A stretch of 64,000 bases of DNA from Magnolia sinica (lineage: Eukaryota > Streptophyta > Magnoliopsida > Magnoliales > Magnoliaceae): the NCBI RefSeq assembly GCF_029962835.1, contig NC_080573.1:31799001-31863000 (forward strand). The letters run 5' to 3'. Position numbers and translations under genes: made by a program. Position 1 is the stretch's first letter, and every line of letters begins with the position of its first letter. This document shows, piece by piece, positions 24,640 to 37,452 of this stretch. Under the pieces are notes generated by a model. It was given only the letters and a program-made list of their open reading frames with translations. It did not search any database and was not told the origin of the DNA.

Positions 24640-25500
24640 TGAAGGGGCTATAAATATAATCATTTGGGCCTGCTTTAGAGTGACTAGGCCCATCAGATTT
24701 TTGTCCCACTCATGGCCCACATTGGGCCTGGAATTTGCTCCAAGCTAAGGCCCGTATTGGGCCTGGTTTATGTTATACAAGCAAGCCCAGAAACTAAGTG
24801 GGCTGATATATTTAGGCCCACCAGTTGCTACACGTTCAAAGCCCCACGGGGGTAGCTGGGCTGGGCTTGTCCTGGCCCATGGATTGGCCTGATTTGGCCC
24901 GGCTGTTGTAGCCCACTGAGCTTGGCTCAAGTGCAGCCCATTGCACTATTGCATGGGATGGCCCGCTGAGATAGGTGGTGTGGCCCACTGAGATTTCTCT
25001 CAGGTGCGGCCCATCATAAGTGTTGTGGCCCACTAAGAGTTATCTAAGGTGCGACCCATCATAAATGTGGTGTGGTGCGGTCCAGCTGCAGCGTGCAGGA
25101 CCCGAACTTGGGCTGATTTCAGCCCATCCTTGGGACTGATTTCGGCCCAGTATCAGGGTCAATATCAGCTCAGTTCACTGGCTAAGATCCAGCGCTAATC
25201 GGTCCACGCTACAGCCCAGCACGGTGGCTGAGGCCCATCCTAGATTGGGGCTGATAACGGCCCAGTTCTGGGGATGACCTTAAGTCCATCCTACGACCCA
25301 AACGGTGGCAAATTCTCGGCCCAGATCAGAGCTGCATTGGTCCACATCCCAGCTTAGTTCGGTGGCTGAAACCCAACCCAAACTCGTCCCACTTGTTGTA
25401 ACTGAAAGCCTAGATTGGCCCAGGATTTATGTTGGTCATCTGGCTTGACCCAGAGCTTGTGGACGAGCTGGGCCTGGTCTTTAATTCACAGCCCAGACCG
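24640..25500. repeat. GGCCCA/TGGGCC motif array
   Basis: GGCCCA-type hexamers recur densely (for example 24660-24790 and 24890-25030). This resembles the arrays at 6740-9100 and 12480-12840. Confidence 0.6.
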
Positions 25501-26218
25501 GGCTTCAGCTTGTTATGGGGCTGGTTTCAGCCAAAAAGGAGGATTGTTTTGAGCCCAGCACGGTCTAGGTAACGGACCGGTTTCAATCCAGCTACATAGT
25601 CCGACAGAGGGACTGGTTTTTGGGACCATAACGTGCACATCTGAAAGCTGCTGTCAAGGCCAGCGGTCCCCAGTAGAACTTCCAATTTCCAGTCCGATTC
25701 ACAAGTCTGTTGAGGGCTGAGTTTCGGCCCTGAGCATGGTCTACTGTATGGCCTGATCTTGGCCCTGTCCGAGGGTGGTTTCAGGCCAACTTCAGGGTCT
25801 GTTTGGAAGTCATTCTCAGCTCGACCGAGAGTCATTTGAAGGACGTTCTTCAGTCCTACTGCAAGGCCCAGCTGAAGGTCGTTTTCAGCTCTCATTGTGG
25901 CTTCCAATCTTAGTCGATCGAACTCCCACGGCAACGTGCCGTTGAGTGAAAAAGAAGGAGGAGGGGTAGACTGTTACCTGCCCGGTTCTGATGTTAGGTG
26001 AGTTGGCTTGACTCAGGAGTGGCTACAGTAACGGACGCCTGTAACGTTCACCCTAGATTAACAAGACACTATTAGGAAGGAAAACACTGACGGAGGTAAC
26101 TTCAGGCCTTTACCTGATGGGTTCCCGGCCTCGGAACTCAGTGAGGCAACACTCTTACTCGACTGAGTCAAGCTAGAGACGGACTGAGTCGAGCTGAGTA
26201 GCTACGACTTACACACTC

Positions 26219-26220
<2 letters not shown>

Positions 26221-26281
<61 letters not shown>
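26221..26281. repeat. (CT)30 microsatellite
   Basis: Sixty bases of uninterrupted CT lie at the start of the putative LTR transcript. Confidence 0.95.
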
Positions 26282-26283
<2 letters not shown>

Positions 26284-26344
26284 TTCTCCCTCTCTTTTCT
26301 TCTCTTCCTCCTTCCGATGCGAATCCCGAGGGCAACAGTAGCCC

Positions 26345-26354
26345 ATTTATAAGC
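26345..26354 (-). promoter_or_regulatory. LTR TATA box
   Basis: CTTATAAATG lies on the minus strand, upstream of the GA-rich leader. Confidence 0.45.
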
Positions 26355-27838
26355 AGGGGAGAGAGAGCTCCAACGGTTGGAAAGAAACGGCACTTGAAAG
26401 GCCCACCACTAAAAATCGGCTATGCATGGGGCCGATCTGATCCTAGGGATGATTGCTGATGCCCTGGCCTACCAGAAAAGTAGATTTTTAGGTCCAGTGG
26501 GTCCCATCTTATGATCAGATTCGGGTGGGTTATCGGGGAAGATGATTTGGCCATTAATGGCAGATCACTACCCCATGTATTCCGACATGATCTGGTCCGT
26601 TTGAGTGGACCAGGTGGGACCTCTGATCTGATCAGTGTGGGGCCCACTTTTTGGGCCTCAAACGTCAATTTCGTTTCATCTCACGAGAAAGTCCGATTCT
26701 CACCACTTTCTCATGAGATGAGATGTTCTTCTCCCTCATTTCGTACTACCTTCCAGGGAAGGACTAGGATCGCCCCACGTGGCCTAGGGAACGGTCAGGG
26801 GCGTGCCAGCATCTTCTTCCCAAAAAGAAAATTCTCCTTTTTGCTTTTCTTGGTGCAGGCCATTGCTCTGCTATTCCTGAAAATGGGAGATCGTGACTCT
26901 ACCTGGAAAATGGATGGCTGGCATGGCACGATAAGGCCGTTCGTGGGCCACCTATACAGCCACAGATTTTTCCCACGTCTCAGATCCTAGCTACGTGTGA
27001 GTCTTTGAACGGTTCTACCCCAAAATCTTTATCCCTTTGCATGAGCTTGAAATTCTATAGGTTTATGATCATATGGGTCCCACGAGCCTAATGAACGGTT
27101 TGGATCGTTCGGATAGTGCCCAGGGTGGGCCACTTTGGAGGCCGAAGTCCACCAGATTCGAATGAGAGTTGGCGGGAGAAGATTTCATTTCCTTTTTGTT
27201 TTGGATCAGTCAGAGCCAGTTTGACCAGCTTGGTGCATCTAGTGCACATCGTGCATGAGTTCTTAAGGTGCAGTCGGACACCATTGTGGGGTCCAATGTG
27301 ATGGTTACGTTAAATCTACTCTGTCCAATCGTCTTGGGGGCCCCACTTAGGGGTTCTGGCCTAGTTTGGGGCGGAGCTGAGGTCCAGGTGGGCCGTATTA
27401 CATGTCTCAGACTCTATTTAGCCTAATATATGCTGATCTGATGGTTGGATTGGTTCGATACTTAAATTCAACGGCTAATTATGGGTTTAAGACATAGTGG
27501 TGCTTGGTTGGCTATCTATTAGCCTTTGAAGATTGATATTTCAAGTATTGCTTCAATTAGTTGATTTAGGACTATCCTGATTTAAGGTGCTTGATCAAGG
27601 TTACCTTCTTGACTGATGTAGAGTGTATTCCAGCTCCTAGGGCCTCTGATGGATGGTTTTAATGATGCCTGGAAGTCCTTTCCTGTATACGTTAGTGAGA
27701 TATGTAATTTTTGACACAATGATTATGATAAGCCCACTGAAATATATGCTTTGCTCGAAAATAATGAAATTCCAAGTCTCGGATGGGCCACAAGTACAAG
27801 ATCATGTCTTAGTGACTAACCAACGATTTTTTATCGTT

Positions 27839-27901
27839 GATTTACATGGACAATGTTTGGACGGTGCTGATTTACATGGACAATGTTTGGACGGTGCTGA
27901 T
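27839..27901. repeat. 30-bp perfect tandem duplication
   Basis: The unit 'gatttacatggacaatg...gacggtgct' occurs twice without change, so it is a recent local duplication. Confidence 0.9.
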
Positions 27902-27984
27902 CATCATTAGTAAGCTATGTACCCAATAGAATGATAGTGTATGGTGATGACACACATGTTACACCTGCAACTATTGAAATGATT

Positions 27985-28143
27985 CTAGGTGTAATCCAAG
28001 CTCTCACCTAGATTACAAACCCCCTCAAAGAGGGGATTGAAACCCCCTGGATTTGAAACCCCCAATTACTTTACGTTGCCAAACAACGGGAAATTTGAAA
28101 CCCCTCAAATCCCCTCCAATCCATGGTGCCAAACGGCCCATTA
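27985..28143. repeat. Probable MITE relic (GGGCCGTTTGG type)
   Basis: The right end reads, inverted, GGGCCGTTTGGCACCATGG. It is followed by self-similar 'aaacccc(c)' words. The GGGCCGTTTGG terminus is common in plant PIF/Harbinger and hAT MITEs. The left end is unclear. Confidence 0.4.
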
Positions 28144-29589
28144 GATTCATTAGATGATTTTAACCTCTCATTAATGGGACCCACTACTTATTTTTGTCAG
28201 ATATTCTTGAGGCTAGCTTGAAGGGTTATAATGTAATGGTCATGGTTATGACTACTAGGACAAGTCCTGTGTCATTTGCCTAACTTTCACCCAGATGAGT
28301 TAACCCCCGAGAGTCGAGTTGCGACTTGGCTTGAGATGGGCTAAGTTGATCCCAGTTACCAAATCTTAAATCCATGGGAAAGACGGTCCCAACCATGAAG
28401 TTGGCCATGCACAAAAATCAAGTTGGTCTAGCCATCAAGTTGGATGACTTGACAAACCTTTCCAACGGTCAATATTCAAGGCATGCTTATGGCATGCTTA
28501 CGGGTATACTGGCTTGATTATTGTGTATGGTAATCTTCCACGTCCAACCCAACTCATGCAATATTAAGATGTTCTCATTCTTCAGAGTATCTCTGATATT
28601 ATCGAAATATTCTTGATATTATCTTTACTTTCAACTTAGCGATATCAATAACACTAGTAATAATATTGATAAAACTGGTGGTATCAGATATTCAAAATAT
28701 TGATAATGTATATGTAAGTATCGCCAATGTATCGATATCGCTAATTGTAACGCCCTGAAATTCGGGGGTCGAGCATAACTCAGCTCCCGAGTTTCAAAAC
28801 ATCACTTATGCAACATATTGAATGATGGATGTATGTTGTCTGTATGAGTACATAAAACATGGAATAGATTAATTCAAACCGCAAACATAATTCAGGGATA
28901 AGTGAAAGACGCAAGCGGAAGACTTAAAGAAACATATGTGTACATGTGCAAGTCTCTGAAATACGTATACCTGCCAGGTCATAATTACAAGTGTTGCTTT
29001 CAAAAATACAAGAATCAAAATGACATCATCTATTACAATTACAAAGAAAACTCAGAATCCCCGCATATCAGGACATGACTCACATGAACCCGCCTGAGAA
29101 CTGCATAAAAGAAAACGCGTCCTCATCATCCTCGTAATCCTGCTCTGCCTCAGGGGTTGCGTCAACATATGCATCTAAGACAGGGTCTGGTTGGTGTTGA
29201 AACACCATCCCAGAATGTGGGAGTGAGTGATCAACTCAGTGGAACTATACAGTAAAAGTTAACATGTTATCAAATCAATCAAGCAGTAATTATAAGGCAA
29301 TACAATCAAACATGTCCTAACTACTCTTGTTACTGTAAGGATGTATGAAGAAATGATGCATGCTCTCACCTGCACTCCTTCAGCGTCTTCATCTTACGGT
29401 ACGCATGACAACCTCCCACAGTGCCAACGACTCCAATGCACATGCAATGCGGTGCATGTCCATGATTACCAAGTTGTTATTAGTCCTTTTCATACAGCAG
29501 GATTGGGAAGCTAATGTACCTTCCTCATATCAATTACCAAACAGTGATCCATTCTAGGGTCATCAGTCCTAGACAATCTTATATGATCA

Positions 29590-29880
29590 TATAGTTTTAG
29601 GTCGCTGCAAAGGGCTCGTCACCAATCAATGCGCGCCTATCATACCTTAGTTACTACCCTAAGGCTCGTCGCCTCAATGCAGTAGCAAGGTATGCTCGAG
29701 CTCACTACAAAGGGCTCGTCACCAATCAATGTAGGCCGACAGCACGAATATAGTATCCCATACGACCATAATCGGCTCACGAGTCTGGTGTGCTCACTGG
29801 TCACTACGGGGAGGCTCGTCACCCCAGCGTAGGTCGACAGCTCGACCACAGTGTCCCATACCACCATGCCTAGCTCATGA
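29590..29880. repeat. Imperfect tandem repeats with GGCTCGTCACC core
   Basis: The core recurs at about 29610, 29661, 29709 and 29811, within units of 50-100 bp inside the solo LTR. Confidence 0.6.
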
Positions 29881-31092
29881 GTCTTAGCGGATCAAGGTAC
29901 AACGGTTAACGGGATTACATCGGTAAGTTTGGTACCCTAGATTCAAACAGGAACGTTCATACATGATGAACATATATCGGACAATCGGGTTACTTGACGA
30001 ACTCGACTAGTACGAGCGCACATTGAGTTGAACGACATAGAGTGCGCAAACACTCCGTGTGGCCAAACCACTGCCGACAACCCTAATACGACTCGGGTTC
30101 GTCAAACATGGCCTACGTGGCGAAAACTATCTCGGCCACGAACTTTAGGTTTGTTACCGATTTCCTGGACTATTTCATAGTCCCAAACACATTCAATTAC
30201 AACAGATATTCATATTAATAATTTAGAACAGTAATGGAACAACAATTCTAATCATACAATATGGAAGCATTTGATGAATATCAACTTAGCATGAATTACA
30301 CATAAGTAGTACTTGAAGTTAAACAACAAGGAATGTAGATTGCATGTAGGAAATCATACACACCAATAGGATAGTTGAGAATCTCTTCTCAACGCCCTTA
30401 ATATATTACACACTTAACCATTCAGACATTTCTACAAACACTTAGACTACATAGTCCCACATACATGACATATGTTGGCGATAACACACATTTGGACAAT
30501 TCCTTTTGCCAAGGAGTTGACACACATACAACTAGTACAAGTACACGACAATTAATCATGGCAAACACATGTTCATATTTTATACGTATACGATACTTTC
30601 TACATATACATAGAATACACAAATCTCAATATAACTCATAGATATCAGGAACGTAAAATAAACATCACAGTTGGCATGTGAAATTGCATCCACAACAATA
30701 ATAAACCATTACCCAACATTGAAAGCCTTGAAAACCATAACCTATATGAATATAGTCCGCACCTTAAACCAGAAAATGCGCACAGATCTGATTCAGATGA
30801 TAAGTCTTCGTCAACGACGACTAGATAACCTAAGGCATGAATAGAAATGAGCTACATCAACACTTAGACAAGTATAAGCTCTAACACAAGCTAAGGTTTG
30901 ATTAACTTACCCAAGAAGGAACTTAGAATCGCCAGAATAACGATTCAAAAGTGATGGTTTAGGTACACAGAGTAACAAGAAAGAATCTCAAGATGATTCA
31001 CTAACTTCTCTCTCACTTTCTCTCTCTTTTCCTCTCTCTTTCTTAGCTAGGGTTAGGAAATTCATATGAAAAAGAGAGTGAGGGTTTTAAGG

Positions 31093-31104
31093 TCTATATA
31101 TAGG
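31093..31104 (-). promoter_or_regulatory. LTR TATA box
   Basis: CCTATATATAGA lies on the minus strand about 750 bp inside the LTR start, followed by a GA-rich leader. Confidence 0.5.
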
Positions 31105-31994
31105 CGTAAAATAGATGAAAATAGCCCCAGGGCCAAGGTATACTTAGGTTATAATCAAATCGGGCCTATTCCGATCCAACGGAACATTCCTAGTGGTCCT
31201 TTCTCCATATGCGGTCAGACTTAAGCTCACTGACCATGGATCTAGGTCAGGCTGAGTTTTCGTACCGATCGGATTTACAGATCAGCCGTGGCAGACCACT
31301 CTCAATTCAACGGTCATTGAAACTCGATCAGGTCCACCGGCACTATGACGTGCCAGGGCCATCTTCCCTGATCCGAGGGTGAAATTTGGTCAGAATCCAA
31401 CGGTCAGAAAGCTTAGAATCGGTGCAAGCGACACGACTCAGATTTCATAAATTATATTTAATTTTTCAGCTTTCTCACACTCTTTACTCCGGACTCAAGC
31501 AAATCGACTCAGGACATCATCTGGACTTGATTTTTGAGGTGATGGTCAAGCCCAACAAGATGACAAAAATTGTTTAAGATCGATGCTATCGGACTTTCGA
31601 CGCGCGGTCCAGGTCCGATACAAAGTTTTCAAGTACTCCCGAGAGCAACTGGATTTAGCGTTGAATCCTAGATTTTAGGGTAACATAGCATTAACGATTC
31701 TACAGGTTTTGAGTCCTGCAGATCAAATTTAAAGTGATTAGTGCAAATTTCACAAGCAATCGAGTTTAACGCTAATTAACCCACACATAACTTCTAAGGA
31801 AAAAATAGAGGTAGTACTTGGGTCTTGGCACGAAATTTTTCAGGTCATTACACTAATGCATCACTAATATTTTTTACTATGCAAATTCTATATGTCACTT
31901 GTATATATTGCCGATATTTTCAACTATATAAATTCTAGGTGTTGATTGTATCGCCCGTGTATCTGTGAAATTTTGATAATATTGCTAATGTATC

Positions 31995-32666
31995 TTTTGT
32001 GAAGGATGTATTACACTGCTTTTTATTCAACTGTAAAGGTAGCTCAGTCAACCGAGAAATTCAGGGGTTGGCCAAACCACATTGTGATGATCATGGTCGA
32101 CCGAAGACTTTTGGTTGACCAAAAGTTTATGTTGATAGTTTGGTTGATTAAAGGTCGATTGAAGGTATGACCGACAATTTATGTATTTTCGTGTAAGTAA
32201 ATGGTATTTAAACTATAATTCTGAATTATGGCTTGTACCGGATGAATGTTTTATCTCTAATGGCAAGTGTTTGCGAGGTGAGAGGGTTTCCAACGTTTGT
32301 AAGGGCTTGAGAATAGTTTTCCAAGGGTTGTGTATAGTAAGATAAGATTGGGTGATCTGATAATCGAATAAGGTGAGTGGTGTACTCTAAGGTTTGATTA
32401 TAATTGAGATCTCTATTGTTTTGTGTTGTGGTTTTGTTTCCACACGGGTTTTTCACTTAAAATATCGTGTGTTTTGTGGTTGATCGCTTTTGGTTTGGTT
32501 ATTTGTTTTATTATATTGTTATATCTTTGTTTATCGTACTTCCACAAAGTGCACAGATTAACAGTGGTGTTAGATCTGAATTTCTAATACCTAGGGTTTG
32601 ATCTGAGTTTGTTGTAACTCGGGTTTACATCGTTGTGGTATTATAAGGAACCAATTTACTCCAACG
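31995..32666 (+). repeat. 5' LTR of Copia element
   Basis: It begins TTTTGTGAAGG, aligned base by base with TGTTGTGCAGA of the 3' LTR, so the TG start has decayed. It ends CTCCAACG, three bases before the primer-binding site. Confidence 0.8.
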
Positions 32667-32711
32667 ACGTAGTATTAGAGCATTAGGTTGGACGTTTGGA
32701 TTTTAGTAAAG

Positions 32712-35700
32712 ATGCTAGGATCAAAATTCGATATACAGAAATTTGATGGGAATAACAATTTTAGTTTGTGGTAGTGGAAGGTCAGTGATATTCTAGTTTC
32801 ACAAGGCTTGAGCGATGCATTGTAAGAAGCAAAATCTTAGAATATGTTGAATGATAAATGGAGCGATCTTAGGGAGAAAGGTATGAGCACCATCCTTTTG
32901 TGTTTATCAGATGAGGTTATGTACAATGTCCTGGATGAGGAATCCCCCTAGAGATGTGGAAAAAGTTAGATGATCTATGCATGTTTAAGTTCCTAATAAA
33001 TAAGATATTACTAAAGAAATAACTTTTTATGTTAAAGTTGAAAGAATGATCGGATCTCTTGTAGCACATGAACACGTTTACAAAAGTGAATGATCAGATC
33101 TCTTGTAATACATGAACACATTTACAAAGGTGTGTAACAAGTCGGTGAGGTTCGGAGAGATGATCAAAGAGGAAGACAAAGTGGTGTTACTTTTAATATC
33201 GCTTCCCAAATCATATGACCATCTCGTCATTACTCTGTCGTATGGGAAAAATATAGTGAAGCTTAAAGAAATCATTGTGGTGCTAGTTTCCAATGAGATG
33301 AGGAAGAAATCAGTGAATGATGACTATTGAGTGGAATGGTTAGTCACGAAAGGGGGTCAGGGTTGTGGGCGATACGTAAAGCGATCTCAATCTAACAAGA
33401 AGAAAAAGTCTAGATTGAAATCGAAGGCAAATGACAAATGCTTTTATTGTGGCATTAAGGAGCACTTCAAGAGAGACTGCTAGAAATATAATGATGACCT
33501 GAAAAGCAAAGGAAAATGGAGCATAGGTGAATTAACCACTGTAGTAGAAGGAAATTCAGAAGGAGACCTCCTCTTGATCTCTTCAGGTATGAGTCATCTC
33601 TCAAATACTTAGATTCTAGATTTAAGATGTTCATATCACATGTGCTCAGATATTACTTGGTTCAATTCCTACAAGTCTTATAATGATAGAAGTGTTCTGA
33701 TAGCCAATAACGCAGCATGCAAGGCCATCAAAATAGGGAGTATCAAGGTAAAGATGTTTGATGGAGTCATTTGGACTCTAGGTGATGTCAAGCATGTTCC
33801 CGAGTTAAAGAAAAACTTAATATCTTTCGGGGTTTTAGATACGAATGGTTGCACGTTCATTGTATCCGATAATGTAATCAAGGTCACCCAAGGTGCTATA
33901 GTGTTGATGAAGGGACATAAGGTTGAAAAATTGTACAAGTTGGTTGAGAGCACGGTTATGGGTGAGGCCGCTACCACCTCACACATAAAATCCGACACAT
34001 ATGATACAAAATCTGTGGCATATGCAGTTAGGGCATATGAGCGAGAGAGGCATGATGGAACTCCACAAATGAAAATTATTAAAGGGAGTTAAGGCATGCA
34101 AGGTGAATTTCTATGAGCATTATATCTTAGGCAAGTAGTGCAGGGTAAGGTTTAAGACTGCTACACACACTAGCAGTAGGGTGCTTGACTATATTTATTT
34201 CGATGTTTAGGGACCGGTGATAGTACCATCTAAGTAAGGTACATGATATTTCGTGAGTTTTATATACGATTACTTGAGGAAGGTTTTGGTTTACTTCATG
34301 AAACACAAGTATGAGGTGTTCACCAGGTTCAAGTAATGGAAGGCAAAGGTAGAGAAGAAAATTGGAAAACAGGTTAAGTGTCTCAGGTCAGATAACAGCA
34401 TGGAATACAAAGCAGGATTTATTGAATTTTGCAAGGAATAAGGCATTAGAAGGCACTTCTCAACTCTACAAACTACACAACTAAACGGGCTGGTAGAGAG
34501 GAAGAACATAACTTTGTTGGAGAGGGCAAGAAATATGCGATTGCATGTGGGGTTGCCTAAAAGCTTCTGAGCAGAAGCGGTGAATATGACATGCTACATA
34601 GTAAATCGATCACCATGTAAAGTGTTAGACTACGAGGTTGCAAAGGAAGTTTGGATAGGCAAGGACGTCGATTACTTATGATTGAGAATCTTTGGGTGTT
34701 CATCTTATGTTCGTGTGCAGGGTGGACAAAGGTCAAAGTTAGATCCAAAGTCTAAGAAGTACATCTTTGTCGGGTATGAAAGAGGTGTTAATGGTTATAA
34801 GCTTTAGGATCTAGTTTCACAGAAGGTGGTTATTAGTAGATGTGTCATCTTCGATGGGGTGTCAATGCTAAAGATCAATAAGGACTTGCAGTAAGGCAGT
34901 CGGATACACATGGTGAGACCGAGAGCTTATCGGTATAGGTGGAGCCAATTGAGCTGGTTATTGAAGGGAAAAATCACTAAGAGCAAAACACAGAGTAAAA
35001 TAATCAGCATGATACTCACAAAAGTATAGCCAGAAATATGGAGAAAAGAGCTATTAGAGCTCTGGTTCGATATGAGTTAAATGACATGGTCTCTTTTGCA
35101 TAGTTCATAGGGAGTGGAGATCCTTCCACCTTTCAAGAAGCGAAATCTAAAAGCGATGGTAACAAGTGCATGCCGGCCATGACAGAAGAGATGGAATCTA
35201 TACATAATAATTAAACATGTGAGTTGGTGGAACTTTCAAAAGGTTAGTGGGCTATAGGGTGAAAATGGGTCTACAGGAAAAAAAGAAGCATTAAATAAGA
35301 AAAATGGAGAAAAATATAAGGCAAGGCTCATTGAAAAGGGGTTCTTACAAAGGGAAGGGGTAGAGTATAATGAGATTTTCTTTCCGGTTATGAAACATAC
35401 CTTAATCAGGGTGTTACTAGCAATGACAGAAGAATTCAATTTAAAATTTGAGCAGCTCAATGTAAAGACGACGTTCAATTATGGGAACTTGGATGAAGTT
35501 ATTTACATGATGCAACTTGAAGAATTCGAAGAGTTTAGTAAGGAAGGCCACGTGTGTAAGCTAAAGAAGTCATTGTATGGGTTGAAGTAGTCTTCGAGGT
35601 AATGGTATAAGCAGTTCGATTCTTACATGATGGAGATTGGGTATAACAGGTGTGAGTATGATTGTTACATTTACTATAGGGTACTTAAAGATGAGTCTTA

Positions 35701-36645
35701 CCTTCTACTTATGCTTTACGTAGATGATATGCTGATTATTACAAAGGACAAGATAGATATACAATTGCTTAAGTCTTTGTTAAGCAATGAGTTTAACATG
35801 AAAGATCCGGGGGCTGCGGAGAAGATCTTAGGCATTAAGATACACAAGGACAAAGAGTATGTGAAGTTGTGACTTTCTTAGAAGGGTTATGTGTAAAAGG
35901 TGCTAGAGAGGTTTCAAATGAAATGTGCTAAGTAAGTTAGCACACCTCTAGCAAGTCACTTTAAGTTCTCAGGCAGGTCGTGTCCAAGTACAGAAGAAGA
36001 GATTTAAGAAATATCATGAGTGTCATATGTGAATGCAATGGGGAGTCTCATTTATGTAATGGTTTGCATAAGGCCGAATATCTGACAGGCAGTCAGTGTG
36101 ATTAGAAGATATATGACAAATCCAGGGAAAGAGCATTGTAATGTTGTCAAGTAGATTCTTAAGTATCTCAGGGCACAGTCGATACTGGAATCATGTTTAG
36201 GTGATATGAAACTTTAGACAGAATTGTACACTACGTGGATTCGGATTATACAGGTGATCTGGACAATATGAAGTCTACTACGGGATATGTTTTCACATTA
36301 GCAAGTAGATTGGTATGTTGGAGATCTATGCTATGGACTACGATAGTTTTGTTTATAATTGAGGCAGAATACATGGTTGCGATGAAGGCATCAAAAGAGG
36401 CGTTATGGTTGAAAGGTCTGATAGGAGAACTCGAATAGAAGCAAGAAGCGATGAATCATGTGTATCACGTGCGAACCAAGCACATCGACATGAGGTTCCA
36501 TAAGATACAGGAATTCATTCCTTTAGTAAAGATTCTGTTTTAAAAGATTCTTACGAATGAGAATGTCGCAAATATGTTGACAAAGTCGGTGACTATAGAT
36601 AAGTTTAGGCATTGCTTGAGCTTGATCAATCTCTCCAGGCATTGA
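32712..36645 (+). pseudogene. Copia gag-pol remnant
   Basis: Gag starts at the ATG at 32712 (MLGSKFDIQKFDG). A CCHC zinc knuckle CFYCGIKEHFKRDC lies at about 33439-33480. The protease site has decayed: DLRCSYHMC near 33640, where D-S/T-G is expected. The integrase C-terminal part (LVERKN, FVGYERG) lies at 34480-34850. The reverse transcriptase (LYGLK, YVDDM) lies at 35236-35872. RNase H (DSDYTGD, EAEYMV) lies at 36235-36438 and a LTKSVT tail ends near 36645. Numerous stops sit at codons that are Gln or Trp in relatives. No functional protein is possible. Confidence 0.85.
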
Positions 36646-36785
36646 TGAGATTGGGCACCCTTGCATGGTGGTGGAGATTGAGTTGCGTTCTATATGGAGC
36701 ATGCAGGGAGCGGTCTATGCTCAAGGCGGAGATTATACAAGAGATCTTTAAGGCGACTTGACAGAATATAAGTCAAGTTGGAGAT

Positions 36786-37452
36786 TGTTGTGCAGAATGT
36801 CTTGCATTCTACCTTTTATCCAACTGCAGGGGTAGTTTGGTTGACTGAGAAATTCAAGGGTTGACTGAACTATGTTGTGATGCTTTCAGTCGACCAAAAG
36901 TTGTTATAGTTGACCGAGAGTTTTTGTTGATAGCTTGGTTGATTGAAGGTACGACTAACAGTTTGTGCATTTTTGTGTAAGTAAATGGTATCTAAGCATA
37001 ATTTTGAATTATGGCTTGTACCAGACGAACGTTTTCTCTTTAAGGGCAAGGGTTTGCCTGATGAGAGGGTTTCCAATGTTTGTAAGGGCTTGGGAAGGGT
37101 TTTCCAAGAGTTGTGCATAGCAAGGGGAGATCGGGCAATCCTGTATTCAAAGAAGGTGACTATGTACTTTAAAGATTTGATTATAGTTGAGATCTCTGAC
37201 ACTTTGTGCCATGATGTTCTCTTACAAGGGTTTTTCATGTAAATTAAATATCGTGTGTTTTGTAGTTAATTGCTTTTGATTTAGGTATTTGCTTTATTAT
37301 ATTGTTCTATCTTCATTTATCGTGCTTATACAAAGTGCACAAATTAGCAGTAGTGTTAAATTCGAATTTCTAATACCTACAGATTGATCCGAGTTTGTCA
37401 TGGATCGAGTTTACATTATTGAGGTGTGATAAGGAGCCGGTTTTCTCCAACT
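36786..37452 (+). repeat. 3' LTR of Copia element
   Basis: It begins TGTTGTGCAG after a purine-rich tract (CAAGTTGGAGAT) and ends CTCCAACT just before GTATC. It pairs with 31995-32666. Confidence 0.85.

Larger units (their letters stand above)
22685..27402 (-). repeat. Giant Gypsy 5' LTR (about 4.7 kb)
   Basis: The left boundary is firm: GGGCATTACA on the minus strand is followed by the primer-binding site and gag. The right boundary is a candidate only: TGTAATACGG read from 27402, chosen because related units start TGTAA(T/G)(A/G). A minus-strand TATA box (26354-26345) followed by a (GA)30 leader fits an LTR promoter transcribing leftwards. The interior holds imperfect tandem repeats and a GGCCCA array. 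Confidence 0.5.
27403..28575. other. Gene-free stretch
   Basis: There is no coding signal. It includes a 30-bp perfect tandem duplication and a probable MITE, listed separately. Confidence 0.5.
28746..31852 (-). mobile_element. Solo LTR, 3.1 kb
   Basis: It starts TGTAACGCCC and ends GGTCATTACA. It is flanked by a perfect 5-bp duplication CTAAT (28741-28745 and 31853-31857). It contains no gag or pol, so it is most simply a solo LTR left by LTR-LTR recombination. On the minus strand a TATA box (about 31104-31093) is followed by a GA-rich leader. It inserted into the older hAT element. At over 3 kb it is large for a solo LTR. Confidence 0.75.
31995..37452 (+). mobile_element. Decayed Ty1/Copia retrotransposon with both LTRs
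   Basis: It has LTRs of 672 and 667 bp, a degenerate primer-binding site TAGTATTAGAGCA (32670-32682) and the Copia gene order (gag, protease, integrase, reverse transcriptase, RNase H). A perfect 5-bp target duplication GTATC sits at 31990-31994 and 37453-37457. It inserted into the older hAT element. Many stops show that it is inactive. Confidence 0.9.

Noticed and set aside
25527..25934. 135-codon open frame on -
   Set aside because: Translation of tandemly similar LTR sequence; repeated phrases reflect DNA repeats, not protein domains.
26511..26990. 159-codon open frame on +
   Set aside because: Lies in the promoter-side part of the giant Gypsy LTR; no recognisable protein motif.
35390..35872. 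Functional reverse transcriptase gene
   Set aside because: YVDDM and LYGLK motifs are present but stops interrupt conserved residues and neighbouring domains.
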